A stretch of 64,000 bases of DNA from Paragonimus westermani (taxonomy: Eukaryota; Platyhelminthes; Trematoda; Plagiorchiida; Troglotrematidae), in NCBI GenBank assembly GCA_008508345.1, contig QNGE01000976.1:134556-198555 (forward strand). The letters run 5' to 3'. Made by a program: the position numbers and the translations under genes. The notes under the pieces are model-generated. The model saw only the letters and a program-made list of their open reading frames with translations. It did no database searches and had not been told where the DNA came from. The number at the start of each line of letters is the position of its first letter. Within the stretch, counting starts at the first letter, position 1. Below, one piece after another: positions 12,610-24,943 of this stretch.

Positions 12610-13817
12610 TACACGCGTTTCAACACAACACCGGACATCTTATTTTCCAGGTATTTCTACAATTGCATCTTTAGCGGAAGTAAGGTTACCCCATTCCGTG
12701 ATGGAACGTCCTAGGAAATTGTTAACACTGAAATCTTCATACTCTCCTCTTCAGGCTGTATCCCATCCTAGGACAATTTCTTGGAACCTTCGGATTGTTT
12801 ACCAATTTTTATGCAGATTCACTGAGTATGCGGAAATTCAAGTAATTTTGTCATCTTTGATTAATCTCAGTTGCTGACGTCCTGTCTTGTCTAGGTCTTT
12901 TTTCTGTCATCATCTCAAGGAAAATATGGAACTGATGGCTTGCGGTTCTGACAGTATGGCGCTGCATTTGACAACACTTGTTATCAGACCCTGTTCCGAA
13001 CGATTAAATTATTTGCCTATTAGTTCTCAACAAACGGTCTCTCACGCCACTGCTCTATTAATTGTAGCCAAGTTACTTGGGTAGTACTAGCTCATCAGCC
13101 TTTAATAATGTTCAAGATAGTAACAAGAATAGCGAGAGCCTGTGCTGTTTCAACCAATCTGCGTCATATGTTATACTGAATGAAGGTGCAGTTGTTAACG
13201 AAAGGAAAGTTATGTGGTGCTTTTTACGCGTTATCTTTTTATCGGTGCTTCCGGACGATGGTCCGTTGTGGCGATGATGCCGGAAAACCTGCTAGGTTTG
13301 ACCATGTACGCTTCCATCAGTTAGCTGGTCATATGAGGAACGCAGCAATTCTTCGGCGCGTAGTTCGGAACGACCAGGATGCACCGGTAAGCGGTCAGCT
13401 AATGAAGTTGTACGATTTACGATGACTAGGTCACGTAATCCGCACAATAACCGGGGGTTTTCTTCCCTGGGCATTATTGACTTAAACTACTAACGTTAAA
13501 GTGTGTGAAGATCAAACAGCCCTAATTCTCTTACTCACCTTTGCGCTCCTTAGTGTTATTATTTTTCGTGTACATTTTTACTTAGAGCTATTCCAACTCA
13601 CTGTTGCAGTGTGCCGTGGCTAGAGTCATAGCTTCTTCTATGCAGGTTCACGGTTGTTGTGAATGAATGAACATTTATTTAATTTGACGAACAAACCTCA
13701 ACAGTACTGGTTTTAGTCTCTTCCGTACGTATTCTTACCCTCTGTGTATGCTGGATCGATTAATGATCACTCAAACTTGCAAACATGCAGACAGTGTGAT
13801 GTTAAACATCGAACATC
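12610..13817. other. Intron sequence, nothing recognised
   Basis: Short frames occur on both strands (for example 13180-13425 plus and 13292-13474 minus, which overlap each other) but show no motif. No repeat partner was found inside the window. Confidence 0.4.
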
Positions 13818-14251
13818 CTACCCTACTTCATTCGTCCACGCCGATGGACAGTCTGTCCAAACCGTAAGGTTGATCGCAATCCTATGGTCTGTCTCCTTGA
13901 CGCAGCTACATATGTCGATATGTTCTTTTTGCTTGCGAATGTTGTTCAGTGTAAGGAAGTTTTTAACGGCTGTCCATCCATTTATGTACCTGAGGACACT
14001 CTGCTCTGAATTCCTTCTGTATGTAGGAGTTACTTTGAGTAACAACAGTACGACAAGGTCACCCCGCTTCAACAGTGTCTCCATCCTACTCAAGAATCTG
14101 TCGTTTTCTCCGGCGTTTAAAGTCTCCAGTTCACACCGAATAGTTAGCCGACTTACCAGTGCATCTGTGCTATTTTGCTGAAAGAGCTGCTCGTCATTAT
14201 TTTCTTCCGGTTTGCAGACAAAGGATTTTTCCTTTTTTTAAATACCTTACA
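13818..14251 (-). CDS. Unidentified 144-codon open frame
   Basis: Stop-to-stop open on minus for about 144 codons; the first ATG is at 14093. It reads EENNDEQLFQQNSTDALVSR, LETLNAGENDRFLSRMETLL and KRGDLVVLLLLKVTPTYRR, ending DCPSAWTNEVG. Composition is protein-like, polar at first and then mixed. A GTAAGT inside the frame (about 14148) could act as a donor. The plus strand is open over the same span, so chance is not excluded. No family is recognised; a retroelement gag-like piece is one possibility. Confidence 0.3.
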
Positions 14252-15738
14252 TATCTGTTACAGTGGTATAGTGCTCCAAGTAAACACTTCGTTGATTGTA
14301 TTGTTTTCCGTCACTTTATAATGTGTCAAAATTCGTGACTAAATTTCCATTCGAGACAACTCTGTCCTCTATTTGGTTCTTTCCAAACGTGCTTCTAGAT
14401 GTTCCACTTAATCCGCACATATGTATTTACTAGCACGTATCTGGTCTTATTTGTCTTTTGTCGTTTCTTATTTAGCCCGATTAATGCACAATCCGGGCTT
14501 CCTACCCGCTAACTTTTCCACGGGCGCCATTGAGTTATTGTGTGAATTAAGCCCCGTTAGACGTTTCTCTTGCTGTTAATGTGTGAATGTATAAAAGGTT
14601 GAAAATCTATCTCTTGAGGTGTATGAGGAGTGTTAATGATTTGACTTGACTTGATTTGAATGTGCTCAATATGACAAAATTGCGCTTACAATGAGTGCGG
14701 TTGATGTGCCACCACTTGCGTGAACAGTGTTCAGGTTATCAAATAAATTCAAATTACAGTTAAGAGTTAATGAGCGGTGTTCTGTCTGAAATAATCGAGC
14801 TCTCCAAACAACAACGTATCACAATGTGACCACAAAAGTTTTGAGTCTCTACGATAGCACTAGCTTTCGAAAGACAAGCGGAACCAGCATTCTTGTAACT
14901 GCACACAGGTCATACAGGGCATGAAATCTAATGGCACTCCCAATAATGCACGCTACATCCGACTGGGCAGTATTGTCAAAAAATACACATGTTGTCCAAA
15001 TCATTCGAAAGATTATTTAATTTGGGTCCAACCCACATAATGATGGTTCAAAACTATGTTTCAGCGTACCGGACCTGCAGAAGCCATTCACAAAGAGCTC
15101 ATGGAACCTCCTTGAGCGGGTCATGATACAGTTCAGTTATCAATGAAGTGAACAAACATCAACATCAATTATACACATGCTAAACTGTAAAACGGTTGAA
15201 CGGTTCGGCATTTTCTAGACTAGCCAAGCGCCCATGACCGCCAGACACGCGCGGTCACTAGGCTATTAAGTGTTCCAGTAAACAAACACGACCTAATGAT
15301 GGCAGCAAATTCACACACAAAGCTGCGGGCTAGATTAAAATGTAGTTGACGCGATAAAAAGAAAACAACATTCCAATTGGTTACTGAACGAATTTCAGAT
15401 CACGTTATCCACTGATACAAGTTCAACAGCACCCAATGACGACTGCAGTTTTAGAATTTAGAGAAGCCTTTAGACTGGTCCACTTCGAGTTTTTTTTCTA
15501 CAATAACGCATCGATATATACGTGCACACATATTACACAATATATTGCCGGGTGTTAGGCCTAGGTTGCATAAATATATAACCACTGAGAAGACGACAGG
15601 AATCGAAAGAACAGAAAACTGAAGACGACGCGAGTTCTCACAACATGAGTATCAAAGAATCCAATTTGGCGGCAGTTCCGTTAAAATCTCTAATCATTAA
15701 TGAGCATCTTCTTTGCAGGCTACATTCAGGAAACTAAT
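14252..15738. other. Intron sequence, nothing recognised
   Basis: AT-rich, with several TTGACTTGATT-like runs near 14640. No gene, RNA or repeat family identified. Confidence 0.4.
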
Positions 15739-15888
15739 AGCGTCTTACGGAAGCACGATTCGACTCTGGAGCCTGCATCGCTCGAACGGTCAAGTACTCA
15801 TCTGCTTGCCGTTTCCGACCTAGCCAGTCTTGCAAAGACCGCAAAACTCGGCAAGCAATGAGTTGGCATTCGCAACATACCCACGATT
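15739..15888 (-). CDS. Weak candidate for the missing TM11-to-NBD1 exon
   Basis: The minus strand reads ACRVLRSLQDWLGRKRQADE, then YLTVRAMQAPESNRAS, then a GTAAGA donor at 15738. The first twelve residues line up with the ABCC segment after TM11 (MRP1 ASVSLKRLRIFL), matching at A1, L5, basic 6, L8, aromatic 11 and L12. Against it, the nearest phase-0 acceptor (CATCTCAG) would put fourteen extra residues before the alanine, and the S4 and R7 positions differ. The location between the TM11 and Walker A exons is right. Kept as a candidate only. Confidence 0.22.
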
Positions 15889-15964
15889 CATCAGTCTGAG
15901 ATGGGCCGAAGTCGGTGTGTTTACCAGTACACCAAACCGCCTTACTGTGAGAACACGACGGCAA

Positions 15965-18484
15965 ACTGTATAACTGCTTCTACAGAACTCCCACAGTGCA
16001 TGCGTAATGCCGTGAAAACTTCGGTGACTGAAAGCGGACATCCGTATTGTCTTTGTTTGTCTGCAACACAGTGCGAATCCGGGTTGCCAAGATCAAGTTA
16101 AACTTTAGTCTTTATTGGCTTCAAAGTAGGTACAGATGTAGTTACTTCAGTGGGGAAAGTACTTTTAAAAATAATTCCACGGACAAAAAGGATACACTAG
16201 CCAAAGAGAAAACACCAGATTAGCCTCAACAGCATGCCTGATCGATATGGTCAGCCAGCCACGCGAATAAAATGACATAACACAGTTTAACGAAGTGAGA
16301 GGTAGTGACAACACTTCGTTACATGTGTGTGATGCGTTGCTTGACTGTCATTCGTTACAAGCGATCTCTTATCAAGATGATCCAAGCTCACCCTTGATTC
16401 GTCTGTCCAGCTGACTCGGCTGGATAAAACATTGCACCACCTACATCGCCTTGTGACACAATCCATTTTTGCTTCCTTGATCCTCTGATAACGCATCAGG
16501 ACAGCAAGAAGAAACACTGCGAGATGTAAGCATTTCGTTTATTCCTATCAGTCGGTTACCTAAAACATTCCGTTATATAGGTTAGTCGCGTAGCGTCAAA
16601 ACAATGAAATGAACGAACTTCACACAGTTGCAATCAGGATTCACTGCCACGACAATGAAATTGACTGCGTCAGTCCCTTTTTGTCAACAGAGGGCCGGTG
16701 CGTGACGCTTGATCAACATTACCTCGGAGAACGTCAACAGTCTATGGTTGTGGTTGCGCAATAGGACCTCTTATAATAAAGACACATGACAGGTGACGCC
16801 TGAATCAAACTGCCAACCGGCTTAAGTGTAGGAATGCCGTAAAGGTTGTCAGCTCACCAAAATAATGCCCCGAGGAAAAGATTTTCCCCATGCAATCGTA
16901 CCCTGTCATGACTACGCAATATACGTTCATCACGGTGCACCTTTAAAGTTGTGCACCTAAAATGACGACAAAGCGTAATCAATTTTGACAGATGTTAGCA
17001 ACTCGAGTGCGGAGACCAGAAGTTATTTTAAACAAGTAAGTTTGATAGGTAATTGTAAGTTTTTGAAACATATCTTTGGAGAAATAGACAATGTTTAACG
17101 TCCCTGTGGGAGCCATCGATAAAAGACTACCACAAGCAGAGAATACGACCACTTTTTGAACTGGGAGCAATCTGCTGTCTGACATAATCTAGACCAAACT
17201 AACAACCCTTAAATAACCATTCACACATCGCAGCAACGATCAGGATTCGATCTAGACGCAGTGCAATATGAAATCGAACTATTAGGGCAGATAAATCAAG
17301 ATTCACCTTTGCAGCATTGTAATGGTGGGCTACTTATGCGAAAGACATTCGTAATACGATTTACTCTCACCGTTTCTAAGTGTGGCTGTGACTGACTCAT
17401 CCTCTGAGGGGTGAGTCATTGTGTGCTTACATAATCAGCTGACCGTGTCAGTCCAAGCTAACATTGAGGACAATCCCAGTGATCGATCAGTTACATTCGT
17501 TATCCACGTTTCCACTATGAACCCTGAATATTTTTAGGGGGATTTGCTTAGCTCTATGTGTAACTAATGAACACGTACTGATATACTGTGGTGTTTGACA
17601 GATTGGTTCGGTTGCTTTTAGAGTTATACAACAAACTAACACACTAAAATCCAGAAAATAGCGAATGTATGTTCAAAACGCGTTGCAGTTTGGCCTACTC
17701 CATTGCTAATGTAATGTAGACACTGTTCATGTTTGAATACTGTTTGTTTTGTATCATGTTCACAAATGTATGTAGCTGCGATCAAATGTAACCAATACTC
17801 ACTTTATTTCACTCATTATCTCCGGTAACTCAACAGTAATCTTGATCTATGGCTAGAAGTGACACTAATTTCACATCGCGAAGGAACAGAATAGAATTTC
17901 AGTCCCAACTAAACGAACGAAGAACGCTGAACATATCAACATTTCGTCACTCACTTGTGCAGTATAGGTTCCTCGTCCGAGTTCCATCCAAATACACCAC
18001 GTTCAATAACCGCAGCCACACCAGGAGTGTCCTCGTGCAAGACAGAACCCGGAATGAGCTCGATGAGTTGGAGGAAATGATTGAGTCGCATACAGGAGAC
18101 ATAAGCCTGACAGAAGCAAAACAGGAAACATTCACACTTATTTACTAGATGAACTTAATGATTGTTTGAAAGAATCTCACTGAGTGTACTCGTTGCAAGT
18201 TGTGATTTTGATTTGCCTTAAGCGTGTTCGGCATCAATTTGTATTCCCTTCCTTCGTGAAATATCTGACGACAGGAGCTGTTGAGGTTACCCACTGGTTC
18301 GTTTTGGTAAGTTGTTCGATTCAACCGTGGTATTGTGATATTCGGGAAATGTTTGCGGAGAACCGTACAGCTTTCCGTAGCTCCTGCGCTTCCTTTTGCT
18401 CATAGGGTGAAATCGACCAGCCGTTTCGTAAGTGGCTTACAACTTACAACAACCAAGAACGGGGTAAGAAAGGTTGCTAAAAAA
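15965..18484. other. Intron sequence with one hairpin, otherwise nothing recognised
   Basis: Apart from the hairpin at 17393-17418, no feature was found. The plus frame 17849-18148 is overlapped by an opposite frame and has no motif. Confidence 0.4.
17393..17418. repeat. 10-bp inverted repeat (hairpin)
   Basis: Arms TGACTCATCC (17393-17402) and GGGTGAGTCA (17409-17418) pair over 10 positions with one G-T wobble around a 6-nt loop. Confidence 0.7.
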
Positions 18485-18570
18485 TGTTAGATAAGTGCTC
18501 GGACGATACTCGGCCGCTTATTCACGGGTCGTGGGTTCGGTTCTCCAATATGTGTGGTCGAAACAGCTGC
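18485..18570 (+). repeat. tRNA-like SINE piece
   Basis: The core TTATTCACGGGTCGTGGGTT, followed by CGGTTCTCCAATATGTGTGG, has a B-box-like GGGTTCGGTTCTCC. It matches 55655-55705 in the same orientation with moderate divergence. An A box is only vaguely present upstream. Probably a tRNA-derived SINE head; the tails differ between copies. Confidence 0.5.
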
Positions 18571-19099
18571 CAACCAGTTCACTGGTGGTCATCGAAACTA
18601 AGTGTTTGCAGGACCGCACAGCACTTATCACATATATGCAGGTTGATGTCAACTCTAATAGGCAACTTATTACGGAGGGATAAGTGAACACCGTAAGCAA
18701 GGCAAAGATGTTAATTATTCTTTCCTACATTCTGGTTCAGGTGTTAGTGGTAACAGTAGTGATGGGATTCGAGTTAGAACCGCTTTCTTATGAGCTGAGG
18801 AGAGAGCAAGGTAACCAAAAGGAGGAATCAGCCTGTGAGAGTTTTTATTACGAGCTACGCCGAAGGTAGAGGGGACCAGTCTAAACGCTTTGTTAGTCGA
18901 AGAAGATTGCGTCAGTTAAGACGAGCTTGTTGAAACAGAGAAGCTCGGTGACAGAATTTAGCGTGACGACTACAGAGCGCATTTGAAACCGATGATAGTT
19001 AACACTGCACAGCCAATTAAAGCCTCTTCGTGTTCGTACGTGCGCAGTGCACTCGTTCCACGCCCTACAAACTTAACACAGTCGGAAGGTGAATTGGGT

Positions 19100-20100
19100 T
19101 TCTTTGATGACAATCCAATTAAGTAACCGAAATCTTTCCGACGGTCCTAGAGCTAATTTGAACCTGAAGTGTTGGATGATGCGCAGGAACTCCTTTGCTT
19201 TAAGTGTTACTACAAGATCCGTGCTAAGGAATTGACTAGTGTTAGAGTCGAGCGCTGGCTACTGTTGATCCCGCCAACTGTTGAAAGAGCTTTATGGACT
19301 AACTCAACACGTTTCTCGATAACCAATAGATGAGGTTCCATGTACAGTGTAAAAGCCTTATCGCAACTGTCTACACGACTATAAAACGTATCAAAAACAG
19401 TAAGCCCGATGGACTACCTGAGCTCAGCGACAACACTAAAACGAATAGTTGAGGCAACACACTTATACCCGCAGCATAAGTACGTGGAGGCTGGGAATCT
19501 AGTTTGTCACGACGAAGAACCACGTGTTTGTTAAACCGATTCGGATGTAGCTTAAATTTATGTCATTCATGCAAAAAATTGTTAGTTAGTGACCAGGTAT
19601 TATTATTAAGATTGGTGGTCCGGACAACGAACTCACAGACTGTTTGGTTTTATACGGAGGCTTCATCTACGACGTCCCAATTACTTAATACTGTGTTCTG
19701 TAAGCTACAGTCGTTCAGTTAATTCCCTCAAAGTGCACTGCAGTTAAAGTTGTCTCTAATATAGGGTGGAAAGTATGCTTCCATTTGTCAGCCTTCAGTT
19801 GATGATCAATCGCTCAACAGAATGAATTCTGTGAGATCGTTAGAAACTATTCTGTGCAAGCTCGGCGCTACACCGGATTTTCCGCGTTTTCCCCATACCT
19901 ATCAGCAGCAGCACATCAATGGTTGATATCGTTCTTTAGGCGGCACACAGATATGAAAAGAAAAGCAATTCCCAGATCATACGTAAAGGAGTGGACCATG
20001 GTGGACAGTGATTGTTGGAAAGGTTTCGGTGTTTGAACGCAAATGCGATGAGTTCGGAAGAGTCAAGTAAACACTGTCCTTTTGTGCTTTCACTGTAAGG
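19100..20100 (+). pseudogene. Decayed coding-like tract, family unknown
   Basis: Plus-strand text reads as protein between scattered stops, for example RAKELTSVRVERWLLLIPPT, SSATTLKRIVEATHLYPQHK and RFRCLNANAMSSEESSKHCP. The even spread of stops and frame changes suggests an old retroelement or pseudogene. No catalytic motif is certain. Confidence 0.3.
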
Positions 20101-20488
20101 TAATAAATGATCAAATATGTACCTATTCCACTCTATTTTATAGTTAACCATTGATTTTTCGGGGTATTTCACATATATTTTTATGAAACACCAAACCCAA
20201 ATAAATTGAATGAAGTCACCCACAGACTTACCAAAGCAAGTGGCTGTAAAGCAACTAAATGTTTGTCGAAATGCTCTGTATGTTTATTTGAATTCTGCAG
20301 CGCTATACACACGTTGTATGCTGACTTTCGTTTCTTCGTTTTTGTAACGATTTCAATTGGAAGTTATAGAAATGTCATACGCAAGTGAATATCCAAATTC
20401 CCTTTCAGTTTACTTCTGACATTTCTCATTTCAACTTAAAAAGCTTACAAAAGACACTTCTTTCTCACTGATGGGTTCCTGTAGCACT

Positions 20489-20518
20489 TGTTACTAAAGC
20501 CTCATGGCTTTAGTAACA
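20489..20518. repeat. Perfect 13-bp stem hairpin
   Basis: Arms TGTTACTAAAGCC (20489-20501) and GGCTTTAGTAACA (20506-20518) are exact reverse complements with a TCAT loop. No run of T follows on either strand, so it is not a Pol III terminator. Confidence 0.85.
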
Positions 20519-21743
20519 CGTTTGTCACTTGTTTTCGAACGCAAGCCTATAGAATGATTTAATCGATAATCGGCCAGGAGTTCCGATGAATAAACTGATG
20601 TCTGGCCTTGACTAGAATGCCATACGAGTTGTTCGGAGACAGCTTTTGCAATTCAGAAAGCTGAAATATGCTCATTAATTGAGAGTTGCCTTCATCATGG
20701 CTGAGTATTTTCCTACGGTTGAGCGAATACCGGTAACAACATGATCGTTAGCCACTACGTTTTGGCTCACTTCTGATGACGTCGGCGATAAAAGTGACTG
20801 ATTTCTAACAGCTGACCGCCTAACTCATATCCACCTTGTCAAGCTCAAGGGTTACCAAGAACAGAAAACTCGTGGTAGTGCTCTAACCGCACCATATGCG
20901 ACCAGAAGTTGTCAACGGTTAGGTGAGTGTTAAATAACAGAATTTATCCTGTTGGTGTGTCGATCCATGAAACAACCTCAGTTGCTTGAAGTTAACGAGG
21001 GGTGTAAAAGCCAATACAAGAACACACTCATTGGTCGTTTTTGCTGTCCAGATGTGCATGTTTACAGCTTTTGTAGTTCTGTTCACTCAGGCTAACATCA
21101 CGCAAGCTGTAGGCGTTTCAACAAGGTCAAATTCACTTCAGTGCAATCCACCATTCGATTCGAGATGTGAAGTTAGTGCTTTCCAATTTCGAAGCTATCA
21201 TCGTACATCCACTCTGAATTTAGATTCCCACAACATGCACAACGTGATTTCATACTACCTAACCTCCACGTGTGAATAAACTAAACTCACAAATGCTTAT
21301 CCCACCTGATGGGCGTCGTGATTCCAAATCAATTCGTCGAAGGTTTTTATTCCGCGGAAAGTAGATATTCAAAATTAATACGTAACTATGGGTGGATCCC
21401 TATAAACGTATGTATAAAGAGAGAACAAAATTCTGGCGGAAGAACGATGGCAAGTGCCGCTTGTTGCACAAAACGCGCCCAAGTTATTTTAACGTATTCA
21501 AATTAAACCATCGACATGGAATTAGATATTGAGTCAAACGTGGTCAGGTTGCTTGGACATAGATGAGAAATATCAACACATCGTGGAGTTCAGCCGTTTG
21601 GTTAACTGATCTTCACCAAGTAGAACTTCAAAACCATTCAAGGATTAGACCGATCAGGTCAGATGCAGCACAAATTGACCTAACCACGACAAATCCCACG
21701 TGGTCTCTGTTTTTTTGTTAATGTGATTTCGATCACAACACTA

Positions 21744-21780
21744 CTGAGGAAGGCCAGCCGAGGTGGTTAAAACGTAGAGT
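21744..21780 (+). ncRNA. Possible decayed hammerhead ribozyme core
   Basis: CTGAGGA (fits CUGANGA) at 21744-21750 is followed by GGCCA and TGGTT arms able to pair as stem II, then AAAA where GAAA is required. PLEs of many animals carry hammerhead motifs in their terminal repeats, which makes this plausible. The changed G12 base would inactivate it. Stems I and III are not clear. Confidence 0.25.
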
Positions 21781-23051
21781 ATCACAACTCACTCCTAACG
21801 TTGTGTTATTCTCAATCTGTTTATCAATATTCTAGCCACATTCCCTGCGGCTTTACGCAAACTATGCATTCTGCCTGAACATTTTAATCCTGTAATTTAG
21901 GTGTGTGTGACCATGACTATCGTCGATACACGTTCGTCTCCTATCAGTCCAATCTGCCTGTTTTGTAGTTGCCCAACCCAATACATCCACATACAGTGTT
22001 AGGGTTACGGGCAATCCGAAAAGACTCGCCCAGACACCACCAGGACTAATAGAAAATGGGCCCTCAGTCAGTCATGGATGTCTCGACCGTTCAACGATTT
22101 GATTCTGCTTCACGATGATCCCAAAAGAACTTTCTAGCAGACTTTTTCAAGGATATATAATGCTATCAATGCGAAGTTGCATAAAATTCAACAATCCGCT
22201 GCAAGCTAACTAGACTTCCATTCAGCTGATGGGTAAGGGGTTTAGCAGTTGATCAAATTAATCCTTCTATATATCGTTAAATCAAGGAGCTAACCGGTTT
22301 CTAGTTACTGACCGTTGATTTTCCCCTAGTTTCAAGGGACCGTAGAATTATATGCTGGTTGATAAATACAAGACCACAACTTAACGTACGTTCAGTAGTC
22401 CGTTGTATATTAAAGTTTTGGCCACATAGATAGCGTAAGGATGTATGAAAATGTAATGACAATATGCTTTTGTATAACTAAGTTATCATGTTGATTTTAT
22501 TTCTTATTTCAAACAGTATCACATAAAAGTCGATAAAATTTCCTTTCAACAGTTGTGTTCAATCTTTATCGGAGCAAATCTAACGGATATAAGTGACATG
22601 TCTACTGCCCGCTGGAAACGTTTCCGGAGGTGAGCTTGCGCCGCAGTTAATGGTGAACCGTTGAACGTACAATTGCTGAGTCTTCTTTAAGAATTTTCAT
22701 CGTCCTTTTGTCTGTTTGTTCGTTCCGTGCATTACTATTTATTAACCATTTTGTAAACTTGCGTATTACAGGCGAGACTAACGGCAGTTCATGTCAGAGT
22801 ACCCATTGGCATGACCGGACTTCGGAAACTTGTGTGCGAACGTGCAATGTTTTTATAGCACAATTACCGTTGGAGACCCGAACACGCGTAACAGAACGGG
22901 CAAAATAATCAGCGACAGGTAGAGTGCTCAACGTATTTGACGTATGAGAAATCAAAACCCCTAATAGCAGTTGACTAAACAAATGAAATGCGAAACTTCA
23001 TGAAGGTGTGATAATAAAACAGTCTACAACGCGCTGTGAAGCACACCTTAC

Positions 23052-23198
23052 CTGAATCAGATTACTTGTCACCATAGGGAACATGAACAAAGGGAATCGG
23101 AGAATATTGAACAGGGTCAGCGATACAAAAGCCTTCTGAGCATCTAGAATGTTCTGATCTGATACCATCACAAAGACGCCAAAAGTGCTGAGAGCCAC
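23052..23198 (-). CDS. ABCC1-like: ABCC exon: TM10-TM11 of TMD1
   Basis: A 147-bp, 49-codon exon in phase 0 at both ends. It reads [20 protein letters not shown], then [20 protein letters not shown] and PMVTSNLIQ. It is nearly co-linear with MRP1 ([20 protein letters not shown]). The acceptor is CTTCTGTTGTTGCTCCAG and the donor GTAAGG at 23051-23046. The next expected residues are the A..S..RL..FL stretch before NBD1, in a separate exon I could not place with confidence. Confidence 0.97.
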
Positions 23199-24808
23199 CT
23201 GGAGCAACAACAGAAGGTAAACATCGTCGTTAGGTTGTGTAAATGATAAGGAAGCACTCCCTAAAATACACGTTTATTAACCCGAGCAAAAAAAGAACCA
23301 GGTTCACCAGCTTTGCGGCAAACAAGCAGAGTAGTAGATAATGTTTTCAGCTGGGTTTACACAGTAGAGGTACAACTGGTGTGCGTGCCAACAGATCTTT
23401 AATTCACTTGGCGACAGCAATGTTGAGATTAGGATTCGGGAAAAAGTGCTCAAACTCTACTGACTGTAGTGGTTTTGTCTTGTGTTAACAATGTCCGAGA
23501 GACGTTTACTCAAATAACTCTTGGTTAGGTGAAATGCTGAGGAGGGTGATCAATAAAATGGTCCCGAGAGAGTAGGTACTCCACCGGCACACCATGGACT
23601 ATATCGTGAACGAAGAGGCAGCCAGTAGTTGTGGGAACGGCCGCCTTGATTGGAGACATTAGATTCACGGTCATAATGTTCATGCATACTTCAGTTGTTC
23701 GCATGGTTTTAAGTTGTTTATGTCAATGTGTTTATTCAGCCATTTCCACATTTTGTCACTTGATTTCTTCTGCCCTGAAGTGTTTTTGCTTGGTATGTCG
23801 TAAGTTAACCTGTAAATCCAAAGATAGAGAAAACACGTAAGATCCGAAGAGAGTTTACTAATTTACCTCCTGTGATTAGTCACACGTTACGTGAACTATA
23901 TTGGACGCATGTCTGCCTGTTTGTAGTGCATTCTTTTCGCAGTCAAAACTACCTATACAAAATATATATAATAACTATGAGCTTCGGCTGCCCCGAATAC
24001 TACCGAAAAACGATTACCGGAGTTCATATATACGCGGGTTGTGTTTGACAGATAAAAAGAAGAACCTTCAGGAGATGTTATCTATTGACAATACCAGGCC
24101 CATACTTAGTTTTAAGTGGTCTTAGCAGCGGATTCTTTCTTTGTTTTTCTTTTATTTGGACCAGATAGTTTACAGGGTTAATTTGGAGGGAACACAACAT
24201 CGAACCTCAGTCTGTGGACAATATGTAGCAGAGAATAATCGGAATGTGATTACGTTCAACCAACTTAGTGAACAAGTAACTTGTCGCCGTGTTCCAGCAG
24301 TCAGAAACGTGACTTGGTGTTGATTCGTCGTGCTACACACTACGCAGTCTAGTCGGACTGCATGCCTGTTTGAGATAGCTGTTGTTACCAAAGAAATGTA
24401 CAACAAACACACAAGTCGGACTTTCACTGCCGGCACTGTTCACATAACAGTAGGTTAATAACCTGATTAACAGGCAGCATTAAAACACTCTTTTGGAACA
24501 GGACAGAACCGGTATCATAACTGAAACGAGCAACTCTCTGGATTGACAGCGCAGTCAAATGAAGGAAATGGCCTTGACATAGCTGAAATCACATTTGTTT
24601 ATGTCATTTTTAACAGTCTGTGGAGAAACACGACCTCTGTCAATCTAGGTCATCGCTGAGCAATTGTCCGCCATTGAAGGGAATTGAAGTATGCGCACAC
24701 ACATTTCGCAATCTCATCAAACGTCAATTCCAATTCCTAAATTGAAATCCACTCAGGTAATACGAGCAATGGTCCAAAAAGAACTGACAAGAGAATGTAA
24801 CGACTTAC
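23199..24808. other. Intron splitting TM10
   Basis: A 1.6-kb intron between the CAPFL and VALST exons. The plus frames at 23631-23840 and 23901-24125 have no motif. Nothing else seen. Confidence 0.5.
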
Positions 24809-24943
24809 AAGAAACGGAGCACATGTCCATAAAAAGGAAGCGGATTGCAAGTAGGCAAAACGTCGTAAGTAATGTACTTCCTTTTGTCGCAACCGGTTGA
24901 CCTCTGTGATGAAAGACGGCTCCCATGCGTACAGTTTGATGAC
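24809..24943 (-). CDS. ABCC1-like: ABCC exon: VIKLYAWE loop and first half of TM10
   Basis: A 135-bp, 45-codon exon that contains no ATG and so lacks an obvious Met-started frame. It reads VIKLYAWEPSFITEVNRLRQ, then KEVHYLRRFAYLQSASFLWT and CAPFL. KLYAWE and WxCxPFL are hallmark ABCC TMD1 motifs. Acceptor AACTGAACAG and donor GTAAGT (24808-24803) both lie on codon borders. It joins in phase to the micro-exon upstream and to VALSTFGVF downstream; TM10 is split by the downstream intron. Confidence 0.97.

Noticed and set aside
17880..17910. An F-S-W on minus (TTTAGTTGG) as a candidate for the missing NBD1 exon.
   Set aside because: A stop follows two codons later and nothing around it resembles ABCC.
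23000..23051. Read-through of the TM11 exon gives [11 protein letters not shown], resembling the A..S..RL..FL linker.
   Set aside because: It begins inside a good CAG/GTAAGG donor and runs to a stop within a few codons, so chance is more likely.
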